NCBI GenBank assembly: GCA_030427825.1
Contig: JAUICO010000034.1
Coordinates: forward strand, 1-42,875
DNA: 42,875 nucleotides
From: a bacterium
Lineage (GTDB): Bacteria > Myxococcota_A > Bradymonadia > REDH01
Direction of reading: 5' to 3'
In this document: positions 15,340-23,568 of the stretch, one piece after another
How the letters are laid out: every line of letters begins with the position of its first letter
How positions within the stretch are numbered: position 1 is the first letter of the stretch
The notes under the pieces: generated by a model
The model's database searches: none
What the model saw: only the letters and a program-made list of their open reading frames with translations
Told to the model about the DNA's origin: nothing
Translations under genes and position numbers: made by a program

Positions 15340-17835
15340 CTGAGTGCACTCGCCGACATTCTGAATCGCAACGAAAGTCTCGACGCAGACAGCGCATTTG
15401 AGGCTTTCGTAGAGTGGTCCACTGCGCAGGGCCTGGAGCTCTACGACGCCCAGGAAGAGGGAATCCTTGAGCTCGCCGGTGGGAACCACGTCATCCTGAA
15501 CACGCCCACAGGCTCCGGAAAGTCGCTGGTCGCGTCCGCCTTCCATCTCTTCGCCTGCGCGGAGGGACGACGCTCGTATTACACCTCGCCGATCAAGGCG
15601 CTGGTCAGCGAAAAGTTCTTCGCACTTTGCGAGATGTTCGGCGCCGAGCGGGTCGGCATGGTGACCGGCGATGCGTCGATCAACGCCGACGCGCCGATCA
15701 TCTGCTGTACCGCAGAGATTCTCGCGAACATGGCCCTGCGGCGCGGCGCGGACTGCGGCGCAGACTGCGTCGTGATGGACGAGTTCCACTACTACAGCGA
15801 TCGCGATCGGGGCTGGGCCTGGCTGGTTCCGCTCATCACGCTCGAACACACGCAGTTTCTGCTCATGTCGGCCACGCTGGGCGATGTCGACGGGATCGCC
15901 TCTCGTCTGGAGTCGTACACCGGTCGCCCGGTCGCCCACGTGCAGTCGCACGAGCGTCCGGTTCCCCTCTCATTCGAGTGGAAGGAGACGCCGATTCACG
16001 AGACCATCGACACCCTGGTCTCGGGCGGCTGCGCGCCGGTGTATGTGGTGCAGTTCACCCAACGGGAGTGCGCCGAGCTCGCGCAGGCACTGACGAGTAT
16101 CAACGCAGCGTCGTCCGACGAAAAGCAGGCCATCAGGGACGAGATCGGGGCCTTTCGTTTCGACTCGCCTTACGGCAGGGACATGCGCCGCTTTCTTCAG
16201 GCGGGTATCGGCCTGCATCACGCAGGCCTGCTGCCGAAGTACCGTCTGCTCGTCGAGCGACTCGCGCAGAAAGGCCTGCTCAAGGTGATCGTCGGCACCG
16301 ACACCCTCGGTGTCGGAATCAACGTGCCCATCCGCAGCGTCCTCTTCGCGAAGCTCTGTAAGTTTGACGGCGAGAAGGTGCGCGTACTCTCCGTCCGCGA
16401 CTTCAGGCAGATCGCCGGCCGCGCCGGGCGCCGCGGGTACGACACCAGGGGCTACGTGCTCGCGCAGGCCCCGGCACATGTGATCGAAAACCAGCGAGCC
16501 GCCGCCAAAGCCGCAGCAAAAGGGAAAAAGAAGTTCGTGCGTAGCAAAGCGCCGACCCGGGGCTACGTTCACTACGACAGCGCGACATTCGAGAGACTGC
16601 AGAGCGATCCCGCAGAGGCACTGGAGCCGCGTTTCGAGGTCAACCACGCGATCGTACTACAGTTGCTGCAGCGAGACGGCGCGGACTCTGCCTCGGCGTT
16701 GGAAACTCTGGACGCGATCATCGAACGCACTCCCCTGCGCGAGGTGCATAAGGAGCAGGCCCGGTCGCAGGCGCGGACCATCGTCGAGACCCTGCTCACC
16801 GCCGGAATCGTCGAAGGCGAGGGCGACGCGCTCACGGTCTCAGGCGAGCTGCAGGACGACTTCTCCCTCTTTGAGTCACTGTCGCTGTATCTGGTCGATG
16901 CGCTCGGGGAACTGAACCAGACCGACGAGAACTACGCACTCGACGTAATCTCACTTGTGGAGGCCATTCAGGAGAACCCCACGGCGGTCCTGATCCGCCA
17001 GGTCGACGTCGCGAAGCGCGATATCATCAATCGCCTCAAGGCCGAGGGCGTCGAATACGAGGAACGGATTCAGGCGATCGAAGACGTGACCTACCCGAAG
17101 CCCAACGGTGAGCGGATCTACGCGTCGTTCAACGCCTTCTGCGAAGTGCATCCCTGGCTGACCGGCGCAAATATCAGGCCGAAGTCCGTCGCTCGCGAAA
17201 TGTATGAAGGCCTCTTCGGCTTCGGTGAATACGTGCGAGAATACCAGCTCTCTCGTAGCGAAGGTGTGCTGTTGCGGTACCTCTCTCAAGTGTGGCGCAC
17301 GCTCCGGCGCACGATCCCCGAGGGTTTTCAGAGCGAAGAGCTGGTGGACGCCATCGCATGGCTGCGTGCGCTCCTCGCAGGGGTAGACTCCAGCCTGATT
17401 ACGGAATGGGAACGACTTCAGACCCCGGTCGACGACGCGGCCGCAGAAGTCGAGACACCCTGGTGGACCGATCGACGGGCGGTGCGGGCCAGATTGCGTG
17501 GAGAGCTGCTGAACTACACGCGCGCGGTGTCGATAGGCGACTATGAAGCTGCCGAGAGCTACGTCGCCGAGGGCTCGGAGCCCGGCAGCGCGGGCGATAT
17601 CGAGACCGCGCTGGCGCCGTACTATGAGGACTGGGAGCGCCTCATCTTCGACCACCGCTCCAGGCTCTCAGAATACCTGACCATCGAGCAACTCGGTCCG
17701 CAAACCTGGCAGGTTCGCCAGACCCTGCGCGATCCTGAGGAGAGCGGTGAGTGGTACATCACGGGTGTCGCAGAGCTGTCGACAATCGAGGAGCCCTCGG
17801 CGCCTGTCGTCCGGATTACGCACCTCGGCAGGTAG
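15340..17835 (+). CDS. Ski2/Mtr4-like DEAD/DEAH RNA helicase with DUF3516 region, apparent CTG start
   Basis: The 831-aa superfamily 2 RNA helicase has a Q-like region L-Y-D-A-Q-E (34-39), Walker A T-P-T-G-S-G-K-S (55-62), and Walker B D-E-F-H (147-150, instead of DEVH). Motif III is S-A-T (179-181 region). The H-H-A-G-L-L-P, G-T-D-T-L-G-V-G-I-N and Q-I-A-G-R-A-G-R-R-G-Y-D motifs of the second RecA domain follow. The C-terminal ~400 residues match the DUF3516 region seen in actinobacterial helicases. The frame is open from 15262, but the first ATG, GTG or TTG in it is ATG 15634, which would delete Walker A. CTG 15340 has GGAG six bases upstream and gives the family's normal N-terminus and length, so I take it as the start. 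Confidence 0.85.
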   Translation: MSALADILNRNESLDADSAFEAFVEWSTAQGLELYDAQEEGILELAGGNHVILNTPTGSGKSLVASAFHLFACAEGRRSYYTSPIKALVSEKFFALCEMFGAERVGMVTGDASINADAPIICCTAEILANMALRRGADCGADCVVMDEFHYYSDRDRGWAWLVPLITLEHTQFLLMSATLGDVDGIASRLESYTGRPVAHVQSHERPVPLSFEWKETPIHETIDTLVSGGCAPVYVVQFTQRECAELAQALTSINAASSDEKQAIRDEIGAFRFDSPYGRDMRRFLQAGIGLHHAGLLPKYRLLVERLAQKGLLKVIVGTDTLGVGINVPIRSVLFAKLCKFDGEKVRVLSVRDFRQIAGRAGRRGYDTRGYVLAQAPAHVIENQRAAAKAAAKGKKKFVRSKAPTRGYVHYDSATFERLQSDPAEALEPRFEVNHAIVLQLLQRDGADSASALETLDAIIERTPLREVHKEQARSQARTIVETLLTAGIVEGEGDALTVSGELQDDFSLFESLSLYLVDALGELNQTDENYALDVISLVEAIQENPTAVLIRQVDVAKRDIINRLKAEGVEYEERIQAIEDVTYPKPNGERIYASFNAFCEVHPWLTGANIRPKSVAREMYEGLFGFGEYVREYQLSRSEGVLLRYLSQVWRTLRRTIPEGFQSEELVDAIAWLRALLAGVDSSLITEWERLQTPVDDAAAEVETPWWTDRRAVRARLRGELLNYTRAVSIGDYEAAESYVAEGSEPGSAGDIETALAPYYEDWERLIFDHRSRLSEYLTIEQLGPQTWQVRQTLRDPEESGEWYITGVAELSTIEEPSAPVVRITHLGR

Positions 17836-17906
17836 CGCCCCACGCAATGATTGCCCCCAGCACACTGCGAGTGCATACTCCGCGCCACGGGGGAAGTGTG
17901 GAAGGA

Positions 17907-18257
17907 ATGAGCCACGTTCAGATCGAAGCGTTTCGCGTTCGGCTTGCAGCACAATTGCGCGAGCTTGAGTCCGTGGACGCTGCGATCGAAGAGAGCGCGC
18001 AGATCGTGGATCTGGACGCTCCGATCGGCAGACTCTCCCGAATTGACGCCATTCAACAGCAGAAGATGGCCCAGAGCCACAGGCGCCGCAGCCAGGTCCG
18101 GCTGCAGCAGACGATGGCCGCACTATCCGCCATCAAAAATGGGAAGTATGGCATCTGCAGGCGGTGTGATGACTGGATCGGTATCGAGCGCCTCGATGCC
18201 ATGCCGGAGTCACCGATCTGCGTGGACTGCCAAATCGACATCGAGGAGAACCAGTGA
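17907..18257 (+). CDS. DksA/TraR-family C4 zinc-finger regulator
   Basis: This 116-aa protein probably binds in the RNA polymerase secondary channel, as DksA and TraR do. A helical coiled-coil half (1-78) contains the L-D-A-P-I-G-R-L-S-R-I-D-A pattern found in short family members. The zinc finger follows, with C84, C87, C105 and C108, and E-R-L-D-A-M-P between the pairs. It lacks the D-x-x-D-x-A coiled-coil-tip motif of true DksA, so a simple DksA function should not be assumed. ATG 17907 has GGAAGGA close by; GTG 17898 is an in-frame alternative with GGGGGA upstream. Its stop overlaps the next gene's start as GTGA, coupling it to an outer-membrane barrel. Confidence 0.85.
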   Translation: MSHVQIEAFRVRLAAQLRELESVDAAIEESAQIVDLDAPIGRLSRIDAIQQQKMAQSHRRRSQVRLQQTMAALSAIKNGKYGICRRCDDWIGIERLDAMPESPICVDCQIDIEENQ

Positions 18258-19882
18258 AGAAGCATATCGCCGGAACCACAGCCTTCGTGGCTGTCCTTTC
18301 GCTAACGCTCGCAGCCTCTGCGCAATCCGGTCAGGTCTCTGCGCCGCCGATCGGTGATGGTCCGGTTGAGCCCGTCGTTCGGGATACCTGGACGCAGTAC
18401 GAGCCGACCATCACTCATCGAAGCAGTCGCCTCACCCTTGAGGTCCCGCTCTCGTTCGGCCTGCGCGTCGAAGATACCAGCGGCTTTGGCGTCGATCGCT
18501 ACGGGACCGAGTACAACGGTGACCCCACTGTGAACGGCTTCGTACGTGTCGGGGCAAACATGAACATCGGCGCCCACGACTCCGTCGTGAACGTCGGCAT
18601 TGTGTACGAGCACGACCTCTTCACCGGCGTCGCCCTCGGCTTCGACCACGAAGAGCCGGACGCGCTGTACTACCCGGAGAACAATCGCGGCCGACACCAT
18701 ATCCGCAACGCGCACCTGCGTATCGACGTGGGCCCGCGCCTGCATCTCCTCGCGGGCATCGCGACCAGCCACTGGGGCATGGGACTCGTCGCCAACGACG
18801 GCGCTCACGGCTGGACCCCGGGTTCGGCCCAGTTCGTTGACCCCCGAGGCGGTGATACCGTCGCCCGAGGCATGTTGATCCTGGGACCGGTCAGCGACAA
18901 CAACCTGATGTTCACCCTCGGCGGTGACTACGTCATCGACGACGACGCGATGCTTACCTCCTACGAACTGGAGCGCGAAGCAGAGCGCCTCGGCGCCGCC
19001 GATCCCACTCTCGACGGAGACCGTGCGTGGCAACTGACCTTCTCTGCACGCTACGGCTACAAGAAGCCCACCGAGTTCGGCGCCTACTTCGTCATGCGTC
19101 GTCAGACCGCCGGCGACGACGCTGAAACCCGCGTTCAGGTCGCTGATGTATACGCGCGCCACGAGGCGAATTTCGGCAACTCTCTGCGACTGAAGCTCGA
19201 AGCCGAGGGCGCGATCGTGTTCGGCACCACAGAGCTCTCGCCTTCGCCGGAGCACCCGGAAAGTGACGTACTTCAGGGTGCTCTTGCTGCCCGCGCCAGC
19301 CTGCAGTTCGGCCGCGCAGGGTTCGTGCTCGACGGGCTCTACGCCTCAGGCGACCGCAACTTCGATGACGGCCGGCAGAATGGCTTCGGCGTCGACGCAA
19401 ACTTCCCGATGGGCTTCATCTACCACCGCTACGTCACCGCCGCGCACACCGCTCGTACCGAGCTCACGGCCGGTGATCTGAGCCTCGTCGGTATCCCGGC
19501 TGACGACCTTGAGCGCTTCCCGACCCGTGGCCGCGCGACCAACACCATCAGCATCTTCCCGCGCCTCTTTGTTCAGGCCGGCGAACTCTTTGAGTTCTAC
19601 GGCGGCGCGATGATCGCGATGAACGCAGTGCCCGGCGGCGATCCATTCAACGCCCGCCTGGACGGTGGCGTACCACGCAACGCGCTCGGTGGAGCCGCAG
19701 AGCGACTTCAGGGCGTCGAAGCGGACCTCGGTGTGCGCTTTCAGCGACTGCTCGACAACACCGAGCTCACCGTAGGCTTCGAAGCCGGCGCATTCTTTCC
19801 CGGACCGGGCCTGCACACCATCGCCGATGAGACGATGGACACCGTCATCGCCGGCCGCGGAATGCTCGACTACCGGTTCTGA
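18254..19882 (+). CDS. Outer-membrane beta-barrel protein
   Basis: The 542-aa predicted outer-membrane protein has a Sec signal (M-K-K-H...A-A-S-A-Q, cleavage near 24). Alternating hydrophobic strands follow throughout, and the chain ends in the L-D-Y-R-F signature with a C-terminal Phe recognised by the BAM machinery. Strand-rich segments are spaced 10-20 residues apart from about 55 to the end, as in porins of 16 or more strands. It resembles the poorly characterised large barrels of myxobacteria, but I cannot name the family or the solute. The GTG start overlaps the TGA of the DksA/TraR-family gene (GTGA), with GAGGAGAA upstream, so the two are translationally coupled. Its 3' end converges with the next gene after a 41-bp gap. 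Confidence 0.82.
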   Translation: MKKHIAGTTAFVAVLSLTLAASAQSGQVSAPPIGDGPVEPVVRDTWTQYEPTITHRSSRLTLEVPLSFGLRVEDTSGFGVDRYGTEYNGDPTVNGFVRVGANMNIGAHDSVVNVGIVYEHDLFTGVALGFDHEEPDALYYPENNRGRHHIRNAHLRIDVGPRLHLLAGIATSHWGMGLVANDGAHGWTPGSAQFVDPRGGDTVARGMLILGPVSDNNLMFTLGGDYVIDDDAMLTSYELEREAERLGAADPTLDGDRAWQLTFSARYGYKKPTEFGAYFVMRRQTAGDDAETRVQVADVYARHEANFGNSLRLKLEAEGAIVFGTTELSPSPEHPESDVLQGALAARASLQFGRAGFVLDGLYASGDRNFDDGRQNGFGVDANFPMGFIYHRYVTAAHTARTELTAGDLSLVGIPADDLERFPTRGRATNTISIFPRLFVQAGELFEFYGGAMIAMNAVPGGDPFNARLDGGVPRNALGGAAERLQGVEADLGVRFQRLLDNTELTVGFEAGAFFPGPGLHTIADETMDTVIAGRGMLDYRF

Positions 19883-19923
19883 GAACGGACTCGGCGGCTG
19901 CGAAGCTGCTCTGCGACAGCACC

Positions 19924-21216
19924 CTACTCTTTGACCGTATTGATTTCGGGCTCGTAGGGCAGCCACTCAAAAGCGTCGATCAGGACTACAGAGTCCAGGG
20001 ACGAGTCCCCTTCGTCGTGAATCGAGAACACCAGCTGGATGTTCCCGCCGGCCTGGGTCACAGGAGCCTGCGTGGTCAGCCAGCCACTGCCGGACCCGAT
20101 CTCGCGGAATGTTGCGCCACCGCTGCAGTAACCGGGCATCGTGCATCCCGGCGCGCCCCCACCGAGGATCCCGCCACACGAATTCGACAGCACATCATTC
20201 TGCGCCATTGAGGTGCCGACAAGGTTTGTGGTCCAGGCTGCGGGCTGCTCGAAGAAGCCTACGTTCACCGTGACATCGTCGCCGTTCGAGTCGAAGGAGA
20301 TGTTCTGTGAGCCGGGCGTGAAACCGGGGATGGTCGCGATCGTGTAGTACGTGTCATTGAAGGTCTGGCAGAGAAACTCCGGCCACTCGGACGACAGGAA
20401 CATGAAGTCGAACTGGAAACCGCGGGCATTGTTTGGGGGATCGAGTTCAACCACCAGCTGGGCCAGGTCGTAGACCAGCTCGCCGGTGCCCGCCGGGTCC
20501 GGATCTGCGACACCGACCACGGAGAACTCGGTTCCCGGCTGCACGCCGGCACTTGCCGGGTTCGCTGTGCCTGAGGATATCACGGAAAGGCAGTTGCCCG
20601 AGCGCGGTCCGAGCGCGCCTTCGTAGCGGGTCGCGATGTCGAAAGCGGCGTTGTTGCCGGACATGGTCGCGGACACGATCGAGCCGTCGCAGAGCTCGAT
20701 CGCTTCGAGCATGTTGGGCCCGGTCACCCCTGTCGGGCAGCCGCAGCGCGGAGTGTTGTCGATCTCGCCGTCGCAGTCGTCGTCAACTCGATTGCCGAAG
20801 AAGTCGTAGGCGCCCGGCTGGACGGTCGAATCGGAGTCGTCGCAGTCGACTTCCTGGGGACGTTCCGGGTGCAGGGGATCAAGGCAGCTGTAGAAGCCGT
20901 CATTGTCCGAATCGCGGCACTCGCCGGGTCCAACCACGTCGCTGCCGCCCGTGTCGTTGCCGCCCGTGTCGCTGCCGCCCGTGTCGTTGCCGCCCGTGTC
21001 AAAGCCGGCATCGCCGCAGCTGGGAGCCGAACAGCGCAGCGCGCCCGCCGTGCAGGTGCATGTGCGACAGTCTCGGGTTCTTGCGCTCGCGCCGTCGTTG
21101 ATCGTCAGACCATCGATAGTGCAGCTGGTGCCCGAGTCTTCGCTGCCGCAGGCAGCGATCAGAAGCGCGCATGACGCGGCCGCAAGCAGGCATAGCAGTG
21201 GTGTTCGCGCGTGCAT
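19924..21216 (-). CDS. Lipoprotein with MopE-like Asp region and choice-of-anchor-L domain
   Basis: The 430-aa predicted surface lipoprotein has a signal ending L-I-A-A-C (lipid Cys 23). A VWC-like Cys cluster (C-R-T-C-T-C) follows, then a (GNDTG/GSDTG) linker. Next is a calcium-binding-type Asp segment (D-N-D-G-F-Y-S-C ... D-C-D-D-S-D ... D-D-D-C-D-G) like those in MopE-related myxobacterial proteins. From about residue 165 there is a choice-of-anchor-L domain: F-D-F-M-F-L-S-S-E-W-P-E-F, F-N-D-T-Y-Y and a closing D-S-V-V-L-I-D-A-F. Binding or display at the cell surface is inferred. ATG 21216 has GGGAG eight bases upstream and a 12-bp palindrome in its leader. Confidence 0.85.
   Translation of the reverse strand: MHARTPLLCLLAAASCALLIAACGSEDSGTSCTIDGLTINDGASARTRDCRTCTCTAGALRCSAPSCGDAGFDTGGNDTGGSDTGGNDTGGSDVVGPGECRDSDNDGFYSCLDPLHPERPQEVDCDDSDSTVQPGAYDFFGNRVDDDCDGEIDNTPRCGCPTGVTGPNMLEAIELCDGSIVSATMSGNNAAFDIATRYEGALGPRSGNCLSVISSGTANPASAGVQPGTEFSVVGVADPDPAGTGELVYDLAQLVVELDPPNNARGFQFDFMFLSSEWPEFLCQTFNDTYYTIATIPGFTPGSQNISFDSNGDDVTVNVGFFEQPAAWTTNLVGTSMAQNDVLSNSCGGILGGGAPGCTMPGYCSGGATFREIGSGSGWLTTQAPVTQAGGNIQLVFSIHDEGDSSLDSVVLIDAFEWLPYEPEINTVKE
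20941..21000 (-). repeat. Four 15-bp tandem repeats encoding the lipoprotein linker
   Basis: Exactly four 15-bp units alternate GCTGCCGCCCGTGTC and GTTGCCGCCCGTGTC on the + strand. On the coding strand they encode D-T-G-G-N and D-T-G-G-S. The linker length can change in frame by slippage. Confidence 0.85.
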
Positions 21217-21234
21217 CGTCGGTTCTCCCTCTTC

Positions 21235-21275
21235 GGTTCGCGAACCTTGTGCGCTGTCCGCGTGCACCCTGTCAA
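21235..21275 (-). promoter_or_regulatory. Possible promoter/operator of the choice-of-anchor-L lipoprotein
   Basis: Reading leftward, a perfect TTGACA (21275-21270) is followed 23 bases later by a perfect 12-bp palindrome, GGTTCGCGAACC (21246-21235), which ends 18 bases before the ATG. A palindrome at the likely transcription start or early leader is typical of a repressor operator. No good -10 hexamer is visible (GCACAA at 17-bp spacing), so this is tentative. Confidence 0.35.
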
Positions 21276-21307
21276 AGAGAATTGCGCCTCAGCAGGAAGC
21301 CGCTGAC

Positions 21308-22174
21308 TCAGGATGCCGGCGCCGGCGTCGGGGGATGCTCCGCGAGGAATCGGTTGATGTGCGGCGCGATGATCTCCGGCGAGTTCAGGTGCACGTGGTG
21401 CGAGCCCTCGACGGGAACCACGCGAAGGTCGCGGACATGCTCGACGCGTGACGCAAAGGTGGACTCTTCGGGCAGCCAGCCTTCGCCGGCGCGCAGCAGC
21501 AACACCGGGCACTCCAGACTGCGAAGAACCTGCGCCACGGCTCCTTCGGTAAAGCGCAATAGAGAACCGTCGCGCAGGCGCGGGTCGTGCCTGAAGTAGA
21601 AGCCGTCGGGGCCTTCTGCCAGGCCTCGTTCAAGGAGCGCCATCATTGCCTCAGGCGTGAGCGTGGAGAAGGACTTCTCCATACGCGCCATGGCCCCATC
21701 GCGGCTCTCGTACAGGCGCGGCCTGCGGGGTGGCCGGGCGCGATCGAGCAGCCCGCGTCGCAGGGTGTTGGTCGCTTCTGCCTCTGTACCCACGATCGGG
21801 CCGAAACCGTCGCAAAGCACCAGAGCGTCGACCCTCTCGGGAAAAGCCGCGGCGAGCAGCATGACAATGCTGGCTCCCATCGAATGACCGATCAGCGTGC
21901 AGCGCTCCCACCCGAGCGCGTCAAGAGAGGCCATCGCGGTCTCTGTGTGATCGACGAAGTGGTAGCCGGCGCTGGACGGCCGATGGTCAGAGAGCCCGTG
22001 TCCGAGGCAATCGATGGCGACGAGGTCGAGGCCATGAAGCAGAGGCGCAATGCGTGACCAGCTGCCTGCGTTGTCGAGCCAGCCGTGAACCGCGAGGGTC
22101 CGCCGTTGCCCGTTCGTATGGCGTTGACCGCGTATCGTCAGCTCGCCTGTCTGTGCTTCGAAATCAGCGCTCAT
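21308..22174 (-). CDS. Alpha/beta hydrolase, SERHL/MEST-like
   Basis: The 288-aa predicted cytosolic serine hydrolase has an oxyanion-hole motif H-G-W-L-D-N-A-G-S-W (30-39) that matches SERHL-type hydrolases. The nucleophile elbow is G-H-S-M-G (96-100, Ser98) and the catalytic His lies in G-S-H-H (257-260). The acid is probably in the L-L-L-R-A-G-E segment. An alpha-helical cap lies around 130-200. The substrate cannot be inferred; esterase or thioesterase activity is possible. ATG 22174 follows GGGAAGG. The frame is open upstream to 22282 but with no ribosome site. A leftward TTGACA at 22227-22222 could be its -35 box. It diverges from the YugP-like protease gene. Confidence 0.87.
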   Translation of the reverse strand: MSADFEAQTGELTIRGQRHTNGQRRTLAVHGWLDNAGSWSRIAPLLHGLDLVAIDCLGHGLSDHRPSSAGYHFVDHTETAMASLDALGWERCTLIGHSMGASIVMLLAAAFPERVDALVLCDGFGPIVGTEAEATNTLRRGLLDRARPPRRPRLYESRDGAMARMEKSFSTLTPEAMMALLERGLAEGPDGFYFRHDPRLRDGSLLRFTEGAVAQVLRSLECPVLLLRAGEGWLPEESTFASRVEHVRDLRVVPVEGSHHVHLNSPEIIAPHINRFLAEHPPTPAPAS

Positions 22175-22300
22175 CGTGCCTTCCCTGCTTGCACGGCGCC
22201 CATGTGTGACCAGACTACGCGTGTCAATGTCCAATACAGGAGGCGCCGAAGCGATCACCCTTGCGCCGGCGCAGGACACCAACCCCGGTACTGAATTCTC

Positions 22301-22981
22301 ATGGACCCACTGTTTCTGATTGTAATCGGCGTCGGCGCCGGGCTGAGTATGTTGGCCCAGCTATGGGTCAAGTCGTCGGTCGGTAAGTGGCAGCGGGTGG
22401 CTTCCCGACGGGGTCTGACCGGCCGGGACATCGCCGAAGCCATCCTCCGTGAGGAGGGGATCAACGACGTCGTCGTCGAGCCCGTGAACGGATTCCTCAC
22501 CGATCACTATCACCCCGGCATCAAGCGCCTTCGCCTGAGCACCGGCAACTTCGCCGGTACCTCGATCGCTGCGGCGGGCATCGCCGCCCACGAGGTCGGC
22601 CACGCGATACAGCATGCGCGCGGCTACAAGCCGATGTTCTGGCGCCAGCGCATGGTACCGATCACGAACATCAGCAACCAGCTCAGCATGATCATCATCA
22701 TGGCTGCCGCGGCACTCGGCTCCCTCGGCCTCATGAAGATCGGGGCCTTCGTGTTCACCGGCTTCGTTCTCTTCACGATCGTAACCCTGCCGGTCGAATT
22801 CGACGCCTCACGAAGAGCGCTGGCGTCGCTCAACCGAATGAACCTGCTCAGCGAAGCCGAGATGCGGGGTGCGCGTCGGGTGCTCACCGCGGCAGCGGCC
22901 ACGTATGTCGCCGCCGCAGTCGCATCGATCATCAAGCTGCTCTACTTTCTTCTGCGAGCCGGCGTATTGCGCCGACGCTGA
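22301..22981 (+). CDS. YugP-family membrane zinc metallopeptidase
   Basis: The 226-aa integral-membrane protein has an N-terminal helix (3-23) and a soluble segment. The zinc motif H-E-V-G-H is at 97-101, in the A-A-H-E-V-G-H-A-I-Q-H context typical of the family. Hydrophobic helices follow near 131-150, 152-170 and 204-222. A further motif, P-V-E-F-D-A-S-R-R-A, is a family hallmark and probably carries the third zinc ligand (Glu). The physiological substrate of this family is unknown; membrane-protein quality control is the usual suggestion. ATG 22301 is the only sensible start but has no clear Shine-Dalgarno. The DUF2007-like gene follows 44 bp downstream. Confidence 0.9.
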   Translation: MDPLFLIVIGVGAGLSMLAQLWVKSSVGKWQRVASRRGLTGRDIAEAILREEGINDVVVEPVNGFLTDHYHPGIKRLRLSTGNFAGTSIAAAGIAAHEVGHAIQHARGYKPMFWRQRMVPITNISNQLSMIIIMAAAALGSLGLMKIGAFVFTGFVLFTIVTLPVEFDASRRALASLNRMNLLSEAEMRGARRVLTAAAATYVAAAVASIIKLLYFLLRAGVLRRR

Positions 22982-23025
22982 CGCCGGCGGCACCGTAGCC
23001 ATCGCCAACCAGAGCGGCACCCGAA

Positions 23026-23415
23026 TTGGCAACAACACGCTCCAGGATTGTGTACCACGCGCGCTCGACCTTCGAGGCGACCTTTCTCCGCGATCTCCTT
23101 GCTCAGGAAGGCATTACAGCGTGGATGCTCAATCAATCCGCTCTACAGTGGTCGAGCGACAGCATGGTGCATCTGCGGGTGCTTGAGGAAGACGCTGAGC
23201 GCGCCCAGAAAATCATCCTTCGCGCCAACACGGGAAGAGAGGACTCTCCGCTGGAGGGCGCCCTCAGCCTCGATCGCAGCGGCGCAACATCGGGCAGCCT
23301 CGCGCTGGCATCGGGCGGAGAATTGTCGACGCCTGCTTCAGCGTGCGCCGGCTGTGGCACCGAGCGCGAAGCGGGCTTTTCACGATGCTGGCAATGCGGC
23401 GCAGATTTCGCTTGA
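23026..23415 (+). CDS. DUF2007-like signal-transducing protein with C-terminal zinc ribbon
   Basis: The ~129-aa small cytosolic protein has R-I-V-Y-H-A-R-S-T-F-E-A, L-L-A-Q-E-G-I and L-R-V-L-E-E-D-A-E-R-A at residues ~7-66. These match the ferredoxin-like DUF2007 (putative P(II)-interacting) fold. A disordered stretch leads to a C-A-G-C...C-W-Q-C zinc ribbon at the end. The start is uncertain: TTG 23026 gives a natural length, and GTG 23050 is an alternative that begins at the conserved strand with AGGA nearby. It may be co-transcribed with the YugP-like protease. A four-base stem with six Ts about 45 bp past the stop is too weak to call a terminator. Confidence 0.68.
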   Translation: MATTRSRIVYHARSTFEATFLRDLLAQEGITAWMLNQSALQWSSDSMVHLRVLEEDAERAQKIILRANTGREDSPLEGALSLDRSGATSGSLALASGGELSTPASACAGCGTEREAGFSRCWQCGADFA

Positions 23416-23568
23416 AGCGTTGGTCGGCTCTCGGCCCTCGACTCCTGCTCAACCCGGTGCGGTTTTTTCCGATTCAGTGCTACGAGAAACCCAAATCACG
23501 GTCCGCAGCGCTGCCGATCCAGGTACGATCAGCATTCGCGGATTTCGACCCGTACACCTGCCCCTTTC

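Noticed and set aside
13912..15951. Long open frame on the - strand (679 codons) opposite the Cys-rich lipoprotein and helicase start
   Set aside because: It mirrors the codon bias of the + strand genes, has no domain, signal or ribosome site, and would span two well-supported genes and a terminator.
20941..21000. 15-bp repeats considered as iterons or an origin
   Set aside because: They encode the D-T-G-G-N/S linker of a lipoprotein, and no replication gene is near.
23451..23468. AACC-GGTT stem with six Ts after the DUF2007-like gene as a terminator
   Set aside because: The stem is only four base pairs, too weak to support a terminator call.
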